Below, piece after piece: positions 12,762 to 23,220 of a DNA stretch of 64,000 nucleotides. The notes beneath the pieces are model-generated. The model saw nothing but the letters and a program-made list of their open reading frames with translations. It was not told the DNA's origin and did no database searches. A program made the position numbers and the translations under genes. The first letter of the stretch is position 1; the number at the start of each line of letters is the position of its first letter. This DNA is from Anthostomella pinea (Eukaryota; Ascomycota; Sordariomycetes; Xylariales; Xylariaceae), in assembly GCA_963556695.1 (NCBI GenBank), contig CAUWAG010000018.1:3224001-3288000 (forward strand), in the 5' to 3' direction.

Positions 12762-13667
12762 ATGGCCACCCTCATCGCCCAACCCCCAGCCCCAGCACCC
12801 CCCGTCACCGGCCTAGACGTCCGCCTCCTAGCCCGCACCAACGCCCTCACCAACACAACCTCCGGCCTCGCGCCCAGCCACCTACAAGCCAACCTGCTCA
12901 TCCTCCCCGCGCCCCACGCCTCCGATTTCCGGCTCCTCTGCGCGCGCAACCCCGTCCCGTGCCCCCTGATCGGCGAGTCCGCCGTCCCAGGCGCCTACTC
13001 AGCCCTGACCTCCCACCTCCCAAACAACTATACCGCCATCGCGTCCGACGTCGACATCCGCCGCGACGCGCCACGATACAACGTCTACGTCGACGGCCGC
13101 CTGACCAAGGAAGGCTGTCTAGACATCACAGCCGAATGGCAGCACGACCACGTCGCCTTCCTAATCGGGTGCTCATTCAGCTTCGAAGGCGCGCTCAGCG
13201 CCGCGGGGCTCCCGCCGCGACATACCCTCCAGAACCGCATCGTGCCTATGTACCGCACGCAACTGCCCCTATGTCCGGCAGGCGTGTTCACGGGCTCCAC
13301 ATACGTGGTTTCGATGCGCGTGTACCGGGGGAAAGAGGAGGTGCAGAGGGTAAGGGACATCACGCGTGCGTACCATGCCACGCACGGCGAGCCCGTCGAC
13401 TGGGGCTGGGACGCGCTGGCGCGGCTGGGTATTGTGGATGTGGACGTGCCCCAGTGGGGGGACGCGCCGCTGACGGCGGACGGGCGGCGGCCGTTGAGCG
13501 AGGCGTGGGCCAGGGAGGACGAGATCCCGGTTTTCTGGGGGTGTGGTGTCACGCCGCAGGAGGCGGTTGTGAGGGCGGGGATCGAGGGCGTGGTTATGGC
13601 GCATGCGCCGGGCCATATGGTGTTGTTGGATTGTACGGATGCGGATGTTGTTTCGGGCGGGTGTTGA
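12762..13667 (+). CDS. D-glutamate cyclase / putative hydro-lyase family protein (DUF1445)
   Basis: A single exon encodes 301 aa, close to the family length of about 260-300. Signatures of the DUF1445 (PF07286) family are visible: LLARTNALTNTTSGLAPSH near the N-terminus, FLIGCSFSFEGAL at about residues 131-143, the Tyr/Arg-rich segment after it, PVFWGCGVTPQ near 258-268 and APGHMVLLDCTD near the end. The mammalian family member converts D-glutamate to 5-oxo-D-proline; bacterial members are listed as hydro-lyases. The substrate here is unknown. The Pro/Ala-rich start is followed directly by family sequence, and the ATG has an ACCATGG context. It lies about 1.3 kb downstream of the sulfotransferase-like gene on the same strand, with no sign of co-regulation. 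Confidence 0.88.
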   Translation: MATLIAQPPAPAPPVTGLDVRLLARTNALTNTTSGLAPSHLQANLLILPAPHASDFRLLCARNPVPCPLIGESAVPGAYSALTSHLPNNYTAIASDVDIRRDAPRYNVYVDGRLTKEGCLDITAEWQHDHVAFLIGCSFSFEGALSAAGLPPRHTLQNRIVPMYRTQLPLCPAGVFTGSTYVVSMRVYRGKEEVQRVRDITRAYHATHGEPVDWGWDALARLGIVDVDVPQWGDAPLTADGRRPLSEAWAREDEIPVFWGCGVTPQEAVVRAGIEGVVMAHAPGHMVLLDCTDADVVSGGC

Positions 13668-14470
13668 TGGCATTGTTATTATGGGTTTGGATGTAGATAG
13701 ATATCCTTCCATCTGGAAATGGTGTGCGTGGTGTGTGCTGGTGATACTGACGGGAAACCAGGTTTAAGGGGTATTGTGGGCGTTTTCGAAGGTGGACGAG
13801 CGGGGTATTCCTTAGTTGCCTTCCTGCTCTGAGCATTGGCTTGTTCCATGTACGCCTCCTATATTCACCAAAAGTTGGGGAACGACATCAGTGGAGCTCG
13901 AGGGATATGCTTCACATGTTTAGGATTTGGATGTAAGTCGTTCTCCTCCAAACTAGATGAAGGCGGGAAGACTTCCAGTATACTACCTACACTTGGCCCT
14001 CATAAGTTTCCGTTCGCGCATGTTATTAAGATTCCAGATCACGCGGAAAGAGTTAAAATACTGCCATAAACATATAGGAATAAGCAGCTCTAATGTTATA
14101 CGCTAATTTCAACGTTTATGCCAGTGTGCTTATTCCAGTCACGATAGATATACCGTTGTATATTGGACTGGTGGTGTAGGAGACTTATGAAGATTCAGTG
14201 TATCTAAGAAGTCAATATGCAACGATGATATGAATTCTTAGCTACTCTTAACCGAAGTGTATCTGACACCCGAATCTTCACCACATCAACGTGAATTAGA
14301 GAGCATGCTGTGAAGTTAATGATAGTGCTTGTGTGTACGAACAAAATAAGGAAATGGTGTCCATGGTCAATTGCGTACCCAGGCATTCAATCGACCCGAG
14401 ACTGCATCCGCCCATCTGGTTCGCACAACGTAGTATCAAGCGCCAATGACAGTCGAATATACACCTGCCC
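13668..14470. other. Convergent intergenic region carrying a MITE
   Basis: This lies between the 3' ends of the DUF1445 gene (+) and the C6 factor (-). It contains a 211-bp inverted-repeat element at 13990-14200. The remainder is AT-rich 3' flank without a gene. Confidence 0.55.
13990..14200 (-). mobile_element. MITE, Tc1/mariner-type, copy 1
   Basis: This 211-bp element is flanked by TA (13988-13989 and 14201-14202). Its ends are imperfect inverted repeats: CACTTGGCCCTCATAAGTT at the left, and on the opposite strand at the right CACTGAATCTTCATAAGTC. Internal GGAATAAGCA and TGCTTATTCC motifs recur. It is collinear, in the opposite orientation, with the 212-bp element at 19798-20009. It has no coding capacity. 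The TA duplication and terminal CACT suggest mobilisation by a Tc1/mariner transposase supplied elsewhere. Several differences from copy 2 are C-to-T or G-to-A, as expected of RIP. The strand is set relative to copy 2. Confidence 0.8.
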
Positions 14471-16610
14471 TCAAATCAAGGGGTCATAACCAGCAGACTG
14501 ATCCGCCCACAACATCTGCTCGGCCAGGAAGTCATCCGCAAGTATCCCGAACTCCGCATCAGAGAAATTGAAGTCAAAACCAGGCGCACCATCGGCAGAA
14601 ATAGGAGCCTGGAAACTTCCAGACGGCAGGTCGGAAAGGAAGCCAAAGTCTAGGACTGGATCCTGCACGGTGTCCGAAGTCCTGTATTCCTGCGCCCGCA
14701 TGGCCTGGACAACACTCTCCTGGATCTCGACAATGCACGGCCAGGTGTACTTGATCGCATGCATAGCACCCAAGACAGTGTCCATGGCCCTTGAAGCACT
14801 GTTGTCTTCTGCTGAGGCATCTTGGATCTGGCGCTTCATGAGGATGGTCCCGGCTGCGACTGAGAGGGTGTGTACGAAATCCAAGGGTAGTGCTGAGAAC
14901 TTGTAGAACTTCGAATAGCTGCGGAGTAACTTCAGGATTGCCTGCAGTGACTCGTAGCACAACTCGACGTCCTCACTGGATGCAATACCGGGTTTCGTGA
15001 ACATGTGGCGAGGTGGCCGGTGCAAGATGATCATGGCTGTGTGGAAGAGCATGCTATGAGACGGATGAGTGAGCGTTCAACCAGCGAGGCTTGTGTGATA
15101 GGAGGCTCACTGCAGATGCAAGACGAACGGCTGGACCTTGCCATTGCTCCATTGGTTCCAATGCAACTTTCCGGGCAATGTCGCAAGCCACCTGTTCAGA
15201 GATACATGTATGCGCTGTGCTGTGGCAGCCAGAACAGTACTCTCAGCGTTGTACCGCCTGTTCTCGAACACGTCGGTGATCATGGTGTGCACGATCTTGA
15301 GTAACTCCACGCGGTATATGAAGGAGCCAGAAAGCGCAATACCGTCTTCGTAGGCAGTGATGGAGATGTCCTTGGCAATGTACGTGTCCAGGAGACTTTG
15401 CCATCCTTCGGGATACGGGATCCGAATAGTGTTCCTCACGTCAGATTCATGCGGGTACAATGCTGGCGGTCGGCCGAAGTAGAGACTCAACTGCTTGTCA
15501 GCGTTGAATGCTGCCCAGTACACGCGCCGAGAGATCTCTCGATCAATCTGAGGTTCGGAGGGCCCATTCCAGTTGTTAGGATCTAGGTGCAGTCCCATCT
15601 CATGAGCCAGCCGAAAAGCCATGCCGCAGAAGAGCCAGCCCTTGGATGGGCTGCCGTGGCCGATGGCTCGGTAGCCGAGTAACAACAGGGCTTGCAGTAG
15701 AGTCAGGTCTGGCCGATCCAACGAAGCATAAACCAGGTTCTCGGCCTGCATAGCGAAGGTCTCGGATATTGATGACATTGAGGGGTCTCCGTCGGACAGG
15801 GCACCCATTGCGCAGATGGCGTAGAGCAAGACCTCCGAGTAGTACCTACCCGCACCTGCATCGTAGTCTCTGAGGAAGAACTCACGATACAGGCACATAT
15901 GGTAAGCATACTGGTTCTTGAAGAAGTCTGCCATTGTCGCTAGACAGGTCTCGTCATGTGGAGAATATGGGAATATGCCAAAGGCCATGGGGTCGAGGTT
16001 GAGGTCGATGTGCTCGGAAGACAGGCCGATTCCTGTCAATGTTGAAGGAGCTGAGCCATCTTCTGGGGTATGGAACTGGAATAAACTCGTCCCTCCGAAG
16101 AACTGCGTAGCACTGCCCGTCCGTAGTTTCTTGAGTTGCCCATCCCGGGCTCTTGCGAGGACTAGCTCGTCATTTGGACTCGCCTTAGCTCTGCTCTCTT
16201 GGGAGAGGAGAATGTCATTATTTAGTGCCGATTTCGGCACGTACCCAGCCAGCATCTCATCACGCTTGACACCATCAGCCGCAGCGAGCTGCTTAATGAA
16301 TAGCTCCAAGGAAGCCACACTTCGTTCAAGGGCTTGCACGTAGCCCTTACGCATGGGCCTAGTATCACAAGATTAGCAAAAGACTAGTGTGGTCGCCTCG
16401 AGCTTGACCGGACCTTTGCTTCTCTCCTGAGCCTGCAATAATGCATTGTGTTCCAGCAGTCTTACACAATGTGCAGGGACGCCCTCGATCGCACTTGATC
16501 TTCCGCCTCCGACATCGCTCACAGGCTGTGGTGGCTACATCGCCGATGGTAGTGGTTGGTGCCACGGCGAGAGAGTTAGCCTCCATCCAGGGGTAATCCA
16601 AGGCAAACAC
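14471..16610 (-). CDS. Zn2Cys6 transcription factor with fungal-specific regulatory domain
   Basis: Three exons, 16610-16414, 16358-15111 and 15053-14471, encode 675 aa; introns are 55 and 57 nt and the phases agree. The binuclear zinc cluster is complete, with Cys at 30, 33, 40, 46, 49 and 56 in the C-X2-C-X6-C-X5-C-X2-C-X6-C pattern. A short coiled coil follows ([17 protein letters not shown]), then a fungal_trans middle domain with the typical [21 protein letters not shown] segment. The tail is acidic and aromatic, like an activation domain. It is expected to bind CGG-type sites in the nucleus. The fold resembles NirA/XlnR-type regulators, but the target pathway cannot be read from its neighbours. 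The donor of the first intron is GTCCGG, which is weak. A second ATG at residue 9 is an alternative start. Confidence 0.9.
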
Positions 16611-17454
16611 AGCGGTCAGGATAACGTTGGCAGAGCTATAGAGTCGTTATGAGCAAGATCTAATAAAACATCTCTCAAGGGAGGTACCAAAGCCAGGCTT
16701 CGAGAGCTCGCACCGAGGCTTGAGGTTCGCTGCTGATAACCAAGCTCAGCCGCATGCAGCACGAACAGAGCTGATTGGCGAACGGCTATACAGTCCACAC
16801 TATCACGGTACTGTATTTGCACACTATGCATGATCTTGAACGAGACCTCGGTGAAGCGCCAGAAGACTTGGGGATTCACGTTGCTAAGCTTTCGGGTGTC
16901 TCGTACCTGCGCTCCATCGTCGAAAACCATAGTCGCGTAAAGCAACATGATAACGAGAAGCACCATCGTGACGATGATTTCAGTATATTCACATACCGCC
17001 ACGGTTACCTGGTGGAAATTCCGTGTCAGTTTGAATGTGCCAAAACTTGTTGTGCCAAGATTAAACGTGGCTGTCAACTGACAGTCGTCAGACCAGCCAG
17101 AGCAAGGTAGACTTGGTAAAGCGATGGAGTGTAGCACCACTAATCTAGTCTCCTTCTAAATTAGGTATGCTGTCTGAGACATTCGTAAGTGTGAGACTTA
17201 TGCGAGAGACATCCTCAATGGAGGTAAGGTTAGGTATGAAATTAGTTGCACGGGGAGTGAAGTGACAGTGAAGGGGGGCCACGTACAGTGCTGTTGGCAC
17301 TACCCCGCATTAACTGCACGGGCTTGAGGCTACCTAGCCCTGAACAGGCCACCTTTTGGGAGTGGTAAGGGATGACGTCGGCCGAGCCCGCCTAAACAGT
17401 TGCCTCTATAAAATGCAGACCATCGTTGTGCTTATCGGCGACGCGACGAATGTA

Positions 17455-17615
17455 ACGAGGGTTTGCAACCTTTTAGTTTAAAACAGGCCTTATATATGTC
17501 CTTTGTCACATAAAATAAAACGAACGTTTTTTATTCGTACGCCGCGCGTTGTACGATTATTATAAAATAACGCGTTAAATATTTAACTTTTAGGTTTAAA
17601 TTTTTAGCTAATTAT
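17455..17615. repeat. AT-rich, RIP-like degenerate relic
   Basis: Dense runs of TTTAAA, TATAAAAT and TTAAATATTTAA with few G or C bases contrast sharply with the GC-balanced genes on both sides. In Pezizomycotina such blocks usually are old repeats mutated by RIP. No coding sequence or element family can be recognised. Confidence 0.5.
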
Positions 17616-17692
17616 GAGATTCTAAAAGGGTCACAAGCCTTGGGGGTGTGAGCGGTCGCTGCAAATGTTGTTGTCATTCTCAAGTATGCTTG
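17615..17692 (+). repeat. 78-bp direct repeat, copy 1
   Basis: Starts TGAGATTCTAAAAGGGTCAC and ends CAAGTATGCTTG. A second copy lies at 17841-17918, 226 bp downstream in the same orientation, differing at about seven positions. The pair may be remnants of terminal or subterminal repeats of one degraded element. Confidence 0.75.
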
Positions 17693-17840
17693 GCAGGGCT
17701 AATCTACAGCTAAATACCATACTGCACCATGCCAGAGTGTATCCACTATTCCCTTGACAACCCTATAGTGGGTACTGCACCTAAGGGCACTATATCTGGG
17801 ATCCAACATCTGACACTAATTTATTTAATAATAGTTTCTG

Positions 17841-17918
17841 TGAGATTCTAAAAGGGTCACAAGCCTTGGAGGTGTAAACAGTCGCTGCAAATATTGTTGT
17901 CATTCTCAAGTATGCTTG
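17841..17918 (+). repeat. 78-bp direct repeat, copy 2, cut by a solo LTR
   Basis: Same sequence as 17615-17692 with mostly G-to-A changes (for example GTGTGAGCGG to GTGTAAACAG). The solo LTR at 17917-18128 begins at its right end, so the LTR inserted into or beside this repeat later. Confidence 0.75.
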
Positions 17919-18128
17919 TCACGGCGAGCATACTGGGGAGCTGAGACATGGCCTGCAGCAAGCAGCTATTACTCTATTGACGAGAATATCAAGACTAGAG
18001 AGGAAAGAAAGAGAGAGAGAGATAGGTACAGTGGGAGGTTACCCCTTTAAGGGGATCCTCTGGTCAGATCCTTCCCCTATTGGGAAGTATCCACTTGTCA
18101 TGTGGGAAGGTCTGTGCAGGCCGTCACA
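17917..18128 (+). mobile_element. Solo LTR, copy A (212 bp)
   Basis: Starts TGTCACGGCGAGC and ends GGCCGTCACA, the usual TG...CA of an LTR. Flanking pentamers ATGCT (17912-17916) and ATACT (18129-18133) look like a target duplication with one G-to-A change. It is about 95% identical by eye, and equal in length, to the inverted copy at 23308-23519. No internal retrotransposon sequence is attached, so it is a solo LTR left by recombination. Its orientation is arbitrary. Confidence 0.8.
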
Positions 18129-18707
18129 ATACTTATCCTTTTTAAACGCGATCTATCTTTTATTTTTACATATGTTCTTTTCCTCTACGTAAAGCTTACG
18201 CTAGCTACGAAGCTGTTATATGTAAACCTTGTTACAACCAAACCCATTCAGACGGTGGTTACGGTCTCTGTGATTACCGTCTGAGTTTTCTGAGGCAACT
18301 AAACACCCCGTAAACAAGGGTGGTTGGTCTACGTTCACGGTGGCTGGGAGATGACAAGCTCACAGTGCCAAAGCCAACTGGTGCGTGTCGATTTGACGCG
18401 CCTGGGATCCAATTGCGCCACGACTGCTCGACAACTTCCACGTTCTCATCTGCCCAGAATATTTGTCCACCACGAGCTACACCTACGGGCTACCCAACTG
18501 GCCATCAGCAATCGATGAGCAAGCCCTCGCCATATTTCCACCTTCCTTACTGCTACCTTCAATTCTTTCCGCCACCCCATCTCCTTGACGTTGTAAGCTG
18601 TGGCACGGTGTCGTTAGACAGGCGCCCTTGGGTGTAGCTGTTCTAGCTTCAAGCTCCAGTCCTCACGCTGCTTCACTTATCTTACTCTATATTGGCCACA
18701 AACGTCA

Positions 18708-21700
18708 ATGAAAACCATGGCCGACCACAACGGGCCTGTACAGGCTTCGTCCTACGAGAGAACACCCCTGCTCCGTGGTACAAGTAACGATGGCCAGAGT
18801 GACGGTAATGGCCGAGACGGAAGGAACCCGGCTGGGAACGAAGACTTCGGCTATCTCAACCGCCAATTAGTGTCCTTGCGACGTCGCCGCTGGATCACAC
18901 TATTTGCCAGCATCTTCCTTATAGTTGTGCTCGTCGTAACATTGATCCTTTCTGGGGGTAAGTAGAGCTGCACCATTCATCGTTGCCACTTTCCCCGTCG
19001 TAAGACGACCAGTCTACATGTATTCCAACGCGCATGCCTGCATGCCCATAGTCGTCAACCTTCTTCCTTCTCCATCGTTCTGTTGACCGCCTACTTTGTA
19101 TTGCTGCGCTGTTGGTCAGCTAAGTGTTAGTGCGAAGCATATTATGGCAAGCAAGACTGTTATTGTTTTGAGACTGGACCTCACCAAACGTCCGGTGGTG
19201 ACTCTGGCTAAAAGGCTCGCTGCGGACTTACATCCTCTCACCTTTGAAAGCGCACATCGCCTTCTACATCTCGTACTTGGCTACCTACCTACCTACTATC
19301 CTGCCTCGTGTTTTCAGATCCCACACTCTCATTCTGTTCCCAATATTTCTACTACTCAAAGACACCGCTCTAATCGTAATAACACAGTACTGTCACGGCG
19401 GAAAGGCAAGCCAAAGATGAACTCATCAATATGCATGACGCCGGCCTGTATTCACGCAGCGTCAGAACTCCTATGTAAGTGCAATACGAGAAATGTCAAC
19501 GTTGCATCATAGCTCATTTTGTGATTAGACAATCTGTCACCCGACTACAAGACCGTTGACCCGTGCTCGAACTTCGACACACTGGTCTGCGATGGGTTCA
19601 ATGCTCGTCACGACATTCCCCAGGATCGCTCGTCCTACTCCACGGCCTCTCTTATGTCTGATAATGGGCAAACAACCCTCAGACACATTCTTGAGTCATC
19701 CTACCCAAATGCCTCTCAGGTGCGTCAACAATGCTCCCTTTAGGCTTAGCGATCCCCTTGACGAAGACTTCACAACTGAACAGTCCTGGAACTGCTACAC
19801 TGAACCCTCATAAGTCTCCGTACACGGCCCTTCCAGCAAACAACAGCAATATTATCGAATTGGAATAAGCACGCTGGAATAAGCATGAAAAACAAAATGT
19901 CAACCTACAGCTGCTTATTCCTGTATGCTTATTCCAATAATTCCAACTATCCTACTGTGATCTGGGGTCTTGCCAACATGCGCGTACGGAGACTTATGAG
20001 GGCTGAGTGTAGAGCCCGATCAAAAGTGCCGCGATGAAAAATCATTGGCTGATCATAAAATAGCATTCGACATTCTCACCTCAGAACCTGATGAGCCTCG
20101 CTGCGTCCACTGACGAGGAAAACTTCCTCATGATGCAAGAGAGCTACAATTCTTGCATGAATGAGACAGTACTACAACAGATCGGCGTCGCGCCTTTGGT
20201 CAGTCTCATTGACAAGGTCGTCAAGTATTTCCCTGTTGCCGAAGGTACCTACGGTGGAGATGAACTACTTCAGCTGGAGGAGTATGCCAGCCTCAGTGAC
20301 ACTATCTTGCTTCTGCAGCAGATGCAGGTGACTTCCTTTGAGGCTCTATCCGTCGGTGCTGATGACAAGAACCCGGATATTGTCATCGTTCAATCTTCTC
20401 CAGCCGGACTGTCTCTTCCATCACCAGAATACTACTCGGACAATGATACTGTGAACCGATACCAGTCTATGCTGAGCGAGGTCTTCGGCGCACTCCTTCC
20501 AACCAATTCCTCCAAAAGGTCAGCGCCTCAGCTCGCGCAATCTGTCGTTGACCTCGAGAAGCAGATTGCAGCGGCAACTCCACCTCCCGAGGACCAACAG
20601 GATGTGACGAAATATTACAACATCGTCAACGTTGCTGATTTGGGCAAAATCGGTCCTACCATCGGCCTAGACGCTGTTGTCAAGGGCATGGTACCTGCGA
20701 ACTACACAGCAGACACCATGCTGCTAGCTTTCCCAGAGTTTCTAGGCAATGTGTCTGACATTATCTCGAAGACGTCCAAGTCAACCATTCAAAGTTATCT
20801 GATATGGCAGTTGATCAATTCCTACTCATCTTACGTGGAAGGACCCGAAATACAGCCCATCACCCGCTTCTATAATGTCTTGTCTGGCAGAGACCCCGAA
20901 ACGAAATCAGAGCGCTGGAAGACATGCTTGAGCTACGTTGACGGTACGCTTGGCTGGATCCTCAGTCGATTCTACATCGAAGCCGCTTTCTCGGAAGAGG
21001 CCAAAAAATACGGCGACCAGATCGTCATGGAAATCAAGCAGCAGTTCATCTCGAAGCTGACTGGTCTCGACTGGATGGATGATTCCGTCAGGAAGCTGGC
21101 AACGAACAAAGTCAACAACATTGACCAAAAGATCGGCTATCCAACGACGTCTCCTGACATCATGGACCCCGAAGCGTTGCGGAACTACTACAGCGGCCTG
21201 GTCATCACGGAATCGTTCTTCAACAGCTCGCTATCTAGTAACAGATGGGCGGAGAACAAGACATGGTCGGCCCTCGGGCGGCCAGTGGATCACGGAGAAT
21301 GGGGCATGCAGGCCGATATTGTCAATGCCTACTACAGTCCTGTTGGAAACGAGATTGTATTCCCAGCTGGAATCATGCAGTTTCCCGTATTCTCTGTCGA
21401 CTTGCCGAATTACGTATCTTACGGTGCCTTTGCGTCTGTCGCCGGTCACGAGCTTTCGCACGCTTTTGACAATTCCGGCAGACACTACGACGAGCACGGA
21501 GACTACACCGATTGGTGGACCAACCACACGGTCGAGGAATTCTCTAAACGTGCAGATTGCTTCGTCGACCAGTACAACAACTTCACAGTAGCGGTCAACA
21601 ACGGGGAACCGTTGCATGTCAATGGCAGGCTGACTTTGGGCGAGAACATCGCTGATGCTGGTGGTGTATCTGCAGCCTTCGCTGCTTGGAAGCAGCGCAT

Positions 21701-21941
21701 TGGGGCCACGCCGGACGAGAGTCTGCCAGGTCTGGACCATTTCAGCCACGAACAGCTATTCTTCGTCTTCTACGCCAACTGGTGGTGCGGCAAAACGCGA
21801 CAGGAGCAGGCCATTAACTACATCTACACGGACCCGCACTCGCCAGCCTTTGCTCGCATCCTGGGGACTACGGCGAACTCGCGAGCATTCCGAGAGAGCT
21901 TCAACTGCCCTGTGAAGGAGCCGACCTGTGAACTTTGGTGA
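18708..21941 (+). CDS. M13 (neprilysin/endothelin-converting-enzyme type) zinc metallopeptidase
   Basis: Four exons, 18708-18957, 19388-19474, 19529-19719 and 20085-21941, encode 794 aa. It is a type II membrane protein: a cytosolic head with a dileucine-like ERTPLL, then RRRR and one membrane segment near residues 62-83, followed by the peptidase ectodomain. The M13 signatures are intact: the HELSH zinc motif near 631-635, ENIADAGG near 696 supplying the third zinc ligand, NAYYSPVGNEIVFPAG before it, and the C-terminal CELW. Early Cys-rich blocks TPACIHAAS and DPCSNFDTLVC also fit. It should cut short peptides at the cell surface or in endomembranes. Introns 1 (430 nt) and 3 (365 nt) are unusually long; intron 3 holds a MITE. 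The second ATG at 18717 has the better ACCATGG context. Intron 1 boundaries are the least certain. Confidence 0.9.
19798..20009 (+). mobile_element. MITE, Tc1/mariner-type, copy 2, inside intron 3 of the M13 gene
   Basis: This 212-bp element is flanked by TA (19796-19797 and 20010-20011). Its ends CACTGAACCCTCATAAGTC and, on the opposite strand, CACTCAGCCCTCATAAGTC are near-perfect inverted repeats of about 27 bp. Four GGAATAAGCA/TGCTTATTCC motifs sit inside. It is homologous in inverted orientation to 13990-14200. It has no open frame. It lies wholly within the 365-nt intron, so splicing would remove it. Confidence 0.88.
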
Positions 21942-23220
21942 TACAATCTGTTGAAGAGCGACTGAGCCTTGATGCTGTTGCATGATTGCTGTGGTGGGAT
22001 CTTGCGAACTACCTCGGTAATAATATAATTCATAGATCATTTTCCACCCCGGTCTAGGATCATCTTGACCAACGGAATGAAAAGGGTGACTTGCTATCTT
22101 GAGTCGTACTCGCCTTATCCGGGCTCGCCAGTTACTGCGGGATCCCAGAAGCCAGACATGGATCAACCCCATTTGCTCTTGATCACGATGTTACTCCTCG
22201 ACCACCTAGAGCTATCCGACCCGACAACCAACTCTAGGTCATGACATGATATGAGCGGCCCGTTGGAGATAGCACAGGGCGATGTTGGTTGTAGTGCATT
22301 AGTCTGAGTCAAACTTTACCTTGTTCGAGAATCCCACGCAGAACCCCACGCGGGTTCCTTTCTTTCTGACAAGCGCCGCAGCCTCGCCAACCACTCATCT
22401 TTCTAGGTTCTGTCCCAGCAGCTTGGGTCGTCACCAACGATCTTACCATGCAAGGCTGGCCATGTTTGCCTATAGAAGCGAGAATGCACCGAATGCGTAT
22501 CGCTTACTTCCAGCTTCCTCGGCATGAGATGGTTCGTAGGACGCACAAGGGGTGTGGGCAGCAGAATACCGCTTCGTACGGGAGCGTTTCTCCTGTCTCG
22601 GGATGAACATGGGTCAAAAAGCACAGGTAACACCAAACGTGTCTTGCAAGTCGTTTGGACACCGTGACTGTGCCTTGACCCGTCAATGTCCCTACTGATT
22701 GATGAGATGCTATTCCAATCATTCAAGTCTGCAGAGCCCGGTTCCCCAGCTCGACACCGAGGTATCGGGATGGATCCTGCTTACAGCAGCAACCCGGCGG
22801 CTGGGCCGACCAACAACAACCTCATCGTGGCCCACCGTCCGGACATCGCACCCGAACCAACCTGTGGCATGCACATCTTTATGCTCGTGACCCAACCACG
22901 ATGCGGGCCGAGTGCGGGACTGCAACTAGGATCTTACATGGAGGAGATGTCACGTACGACAGAGGCTCCCGCAGGCTGAGGGGGGATGCAAGAGTAAGAG
23001 GACCATTGCATGAGGGGAGTTTGATAGAGGCCAATCCTTGACCCGCGGCTGCCTCCCTATATAACCTGTCATTATCGACTTTCAGCCAAAGTCTATAATG
23101 ATTTACTTTGCCTTCTCGAAACAGACTCCATATTTCACAGCCTATAGCCTGGTTATCCATCCACTGCCCTGCTCTTTCCTAGCAACTACATGCTGAGAGC
23201 CCCTGATATATCTACATATC
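21942..23220. other. Intergenic region between the peptidase and the P450 pseudogene
   Basis: No gene is supported. The left part is the peptidase 3' flank; the right part holds the P450 promoter with a TATA box at 23058-23064. Open frames here are short and unrecognised. Confidence 0.45.
23058..23064 (+). promoter_or_regulatory. TATA box of the P450 pseudogene
   Basis: TATATAA lies 157 nt before the presumed ATG at 23221. It is an intact core-promoter match, so the damaged gene might still be transcribed. Confidence 0.4.

Larger units (their letters stand above)
16611..18707. other. Intergenic region rich in transposon relics
   Basis: No gene is supported. 16611-17140 is probably the promoter and leader of the C6 factor; a 174-codon minus-strand frame there shows no domain. 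From about 17400 to 18330 the base composition turns AT-rich and holds a direct repeat and a solo LTR (listed separately). 18340-18707 precedes the peptidase gene and is probably its promoter. Confidence 0.5.

Noticed and set aside
16616..17140. 174-codon minus-strand frame upstream of the C6 factor
   Set aside because: It lies where the promoter and leader should be and shows neither a domain nor splice signals.
17400..18130. An intact retrotransposon
   Set aside because: No gag, reverse transcriptase or integrase coding is visible; only solo LTRs and AT-rich relics remain.
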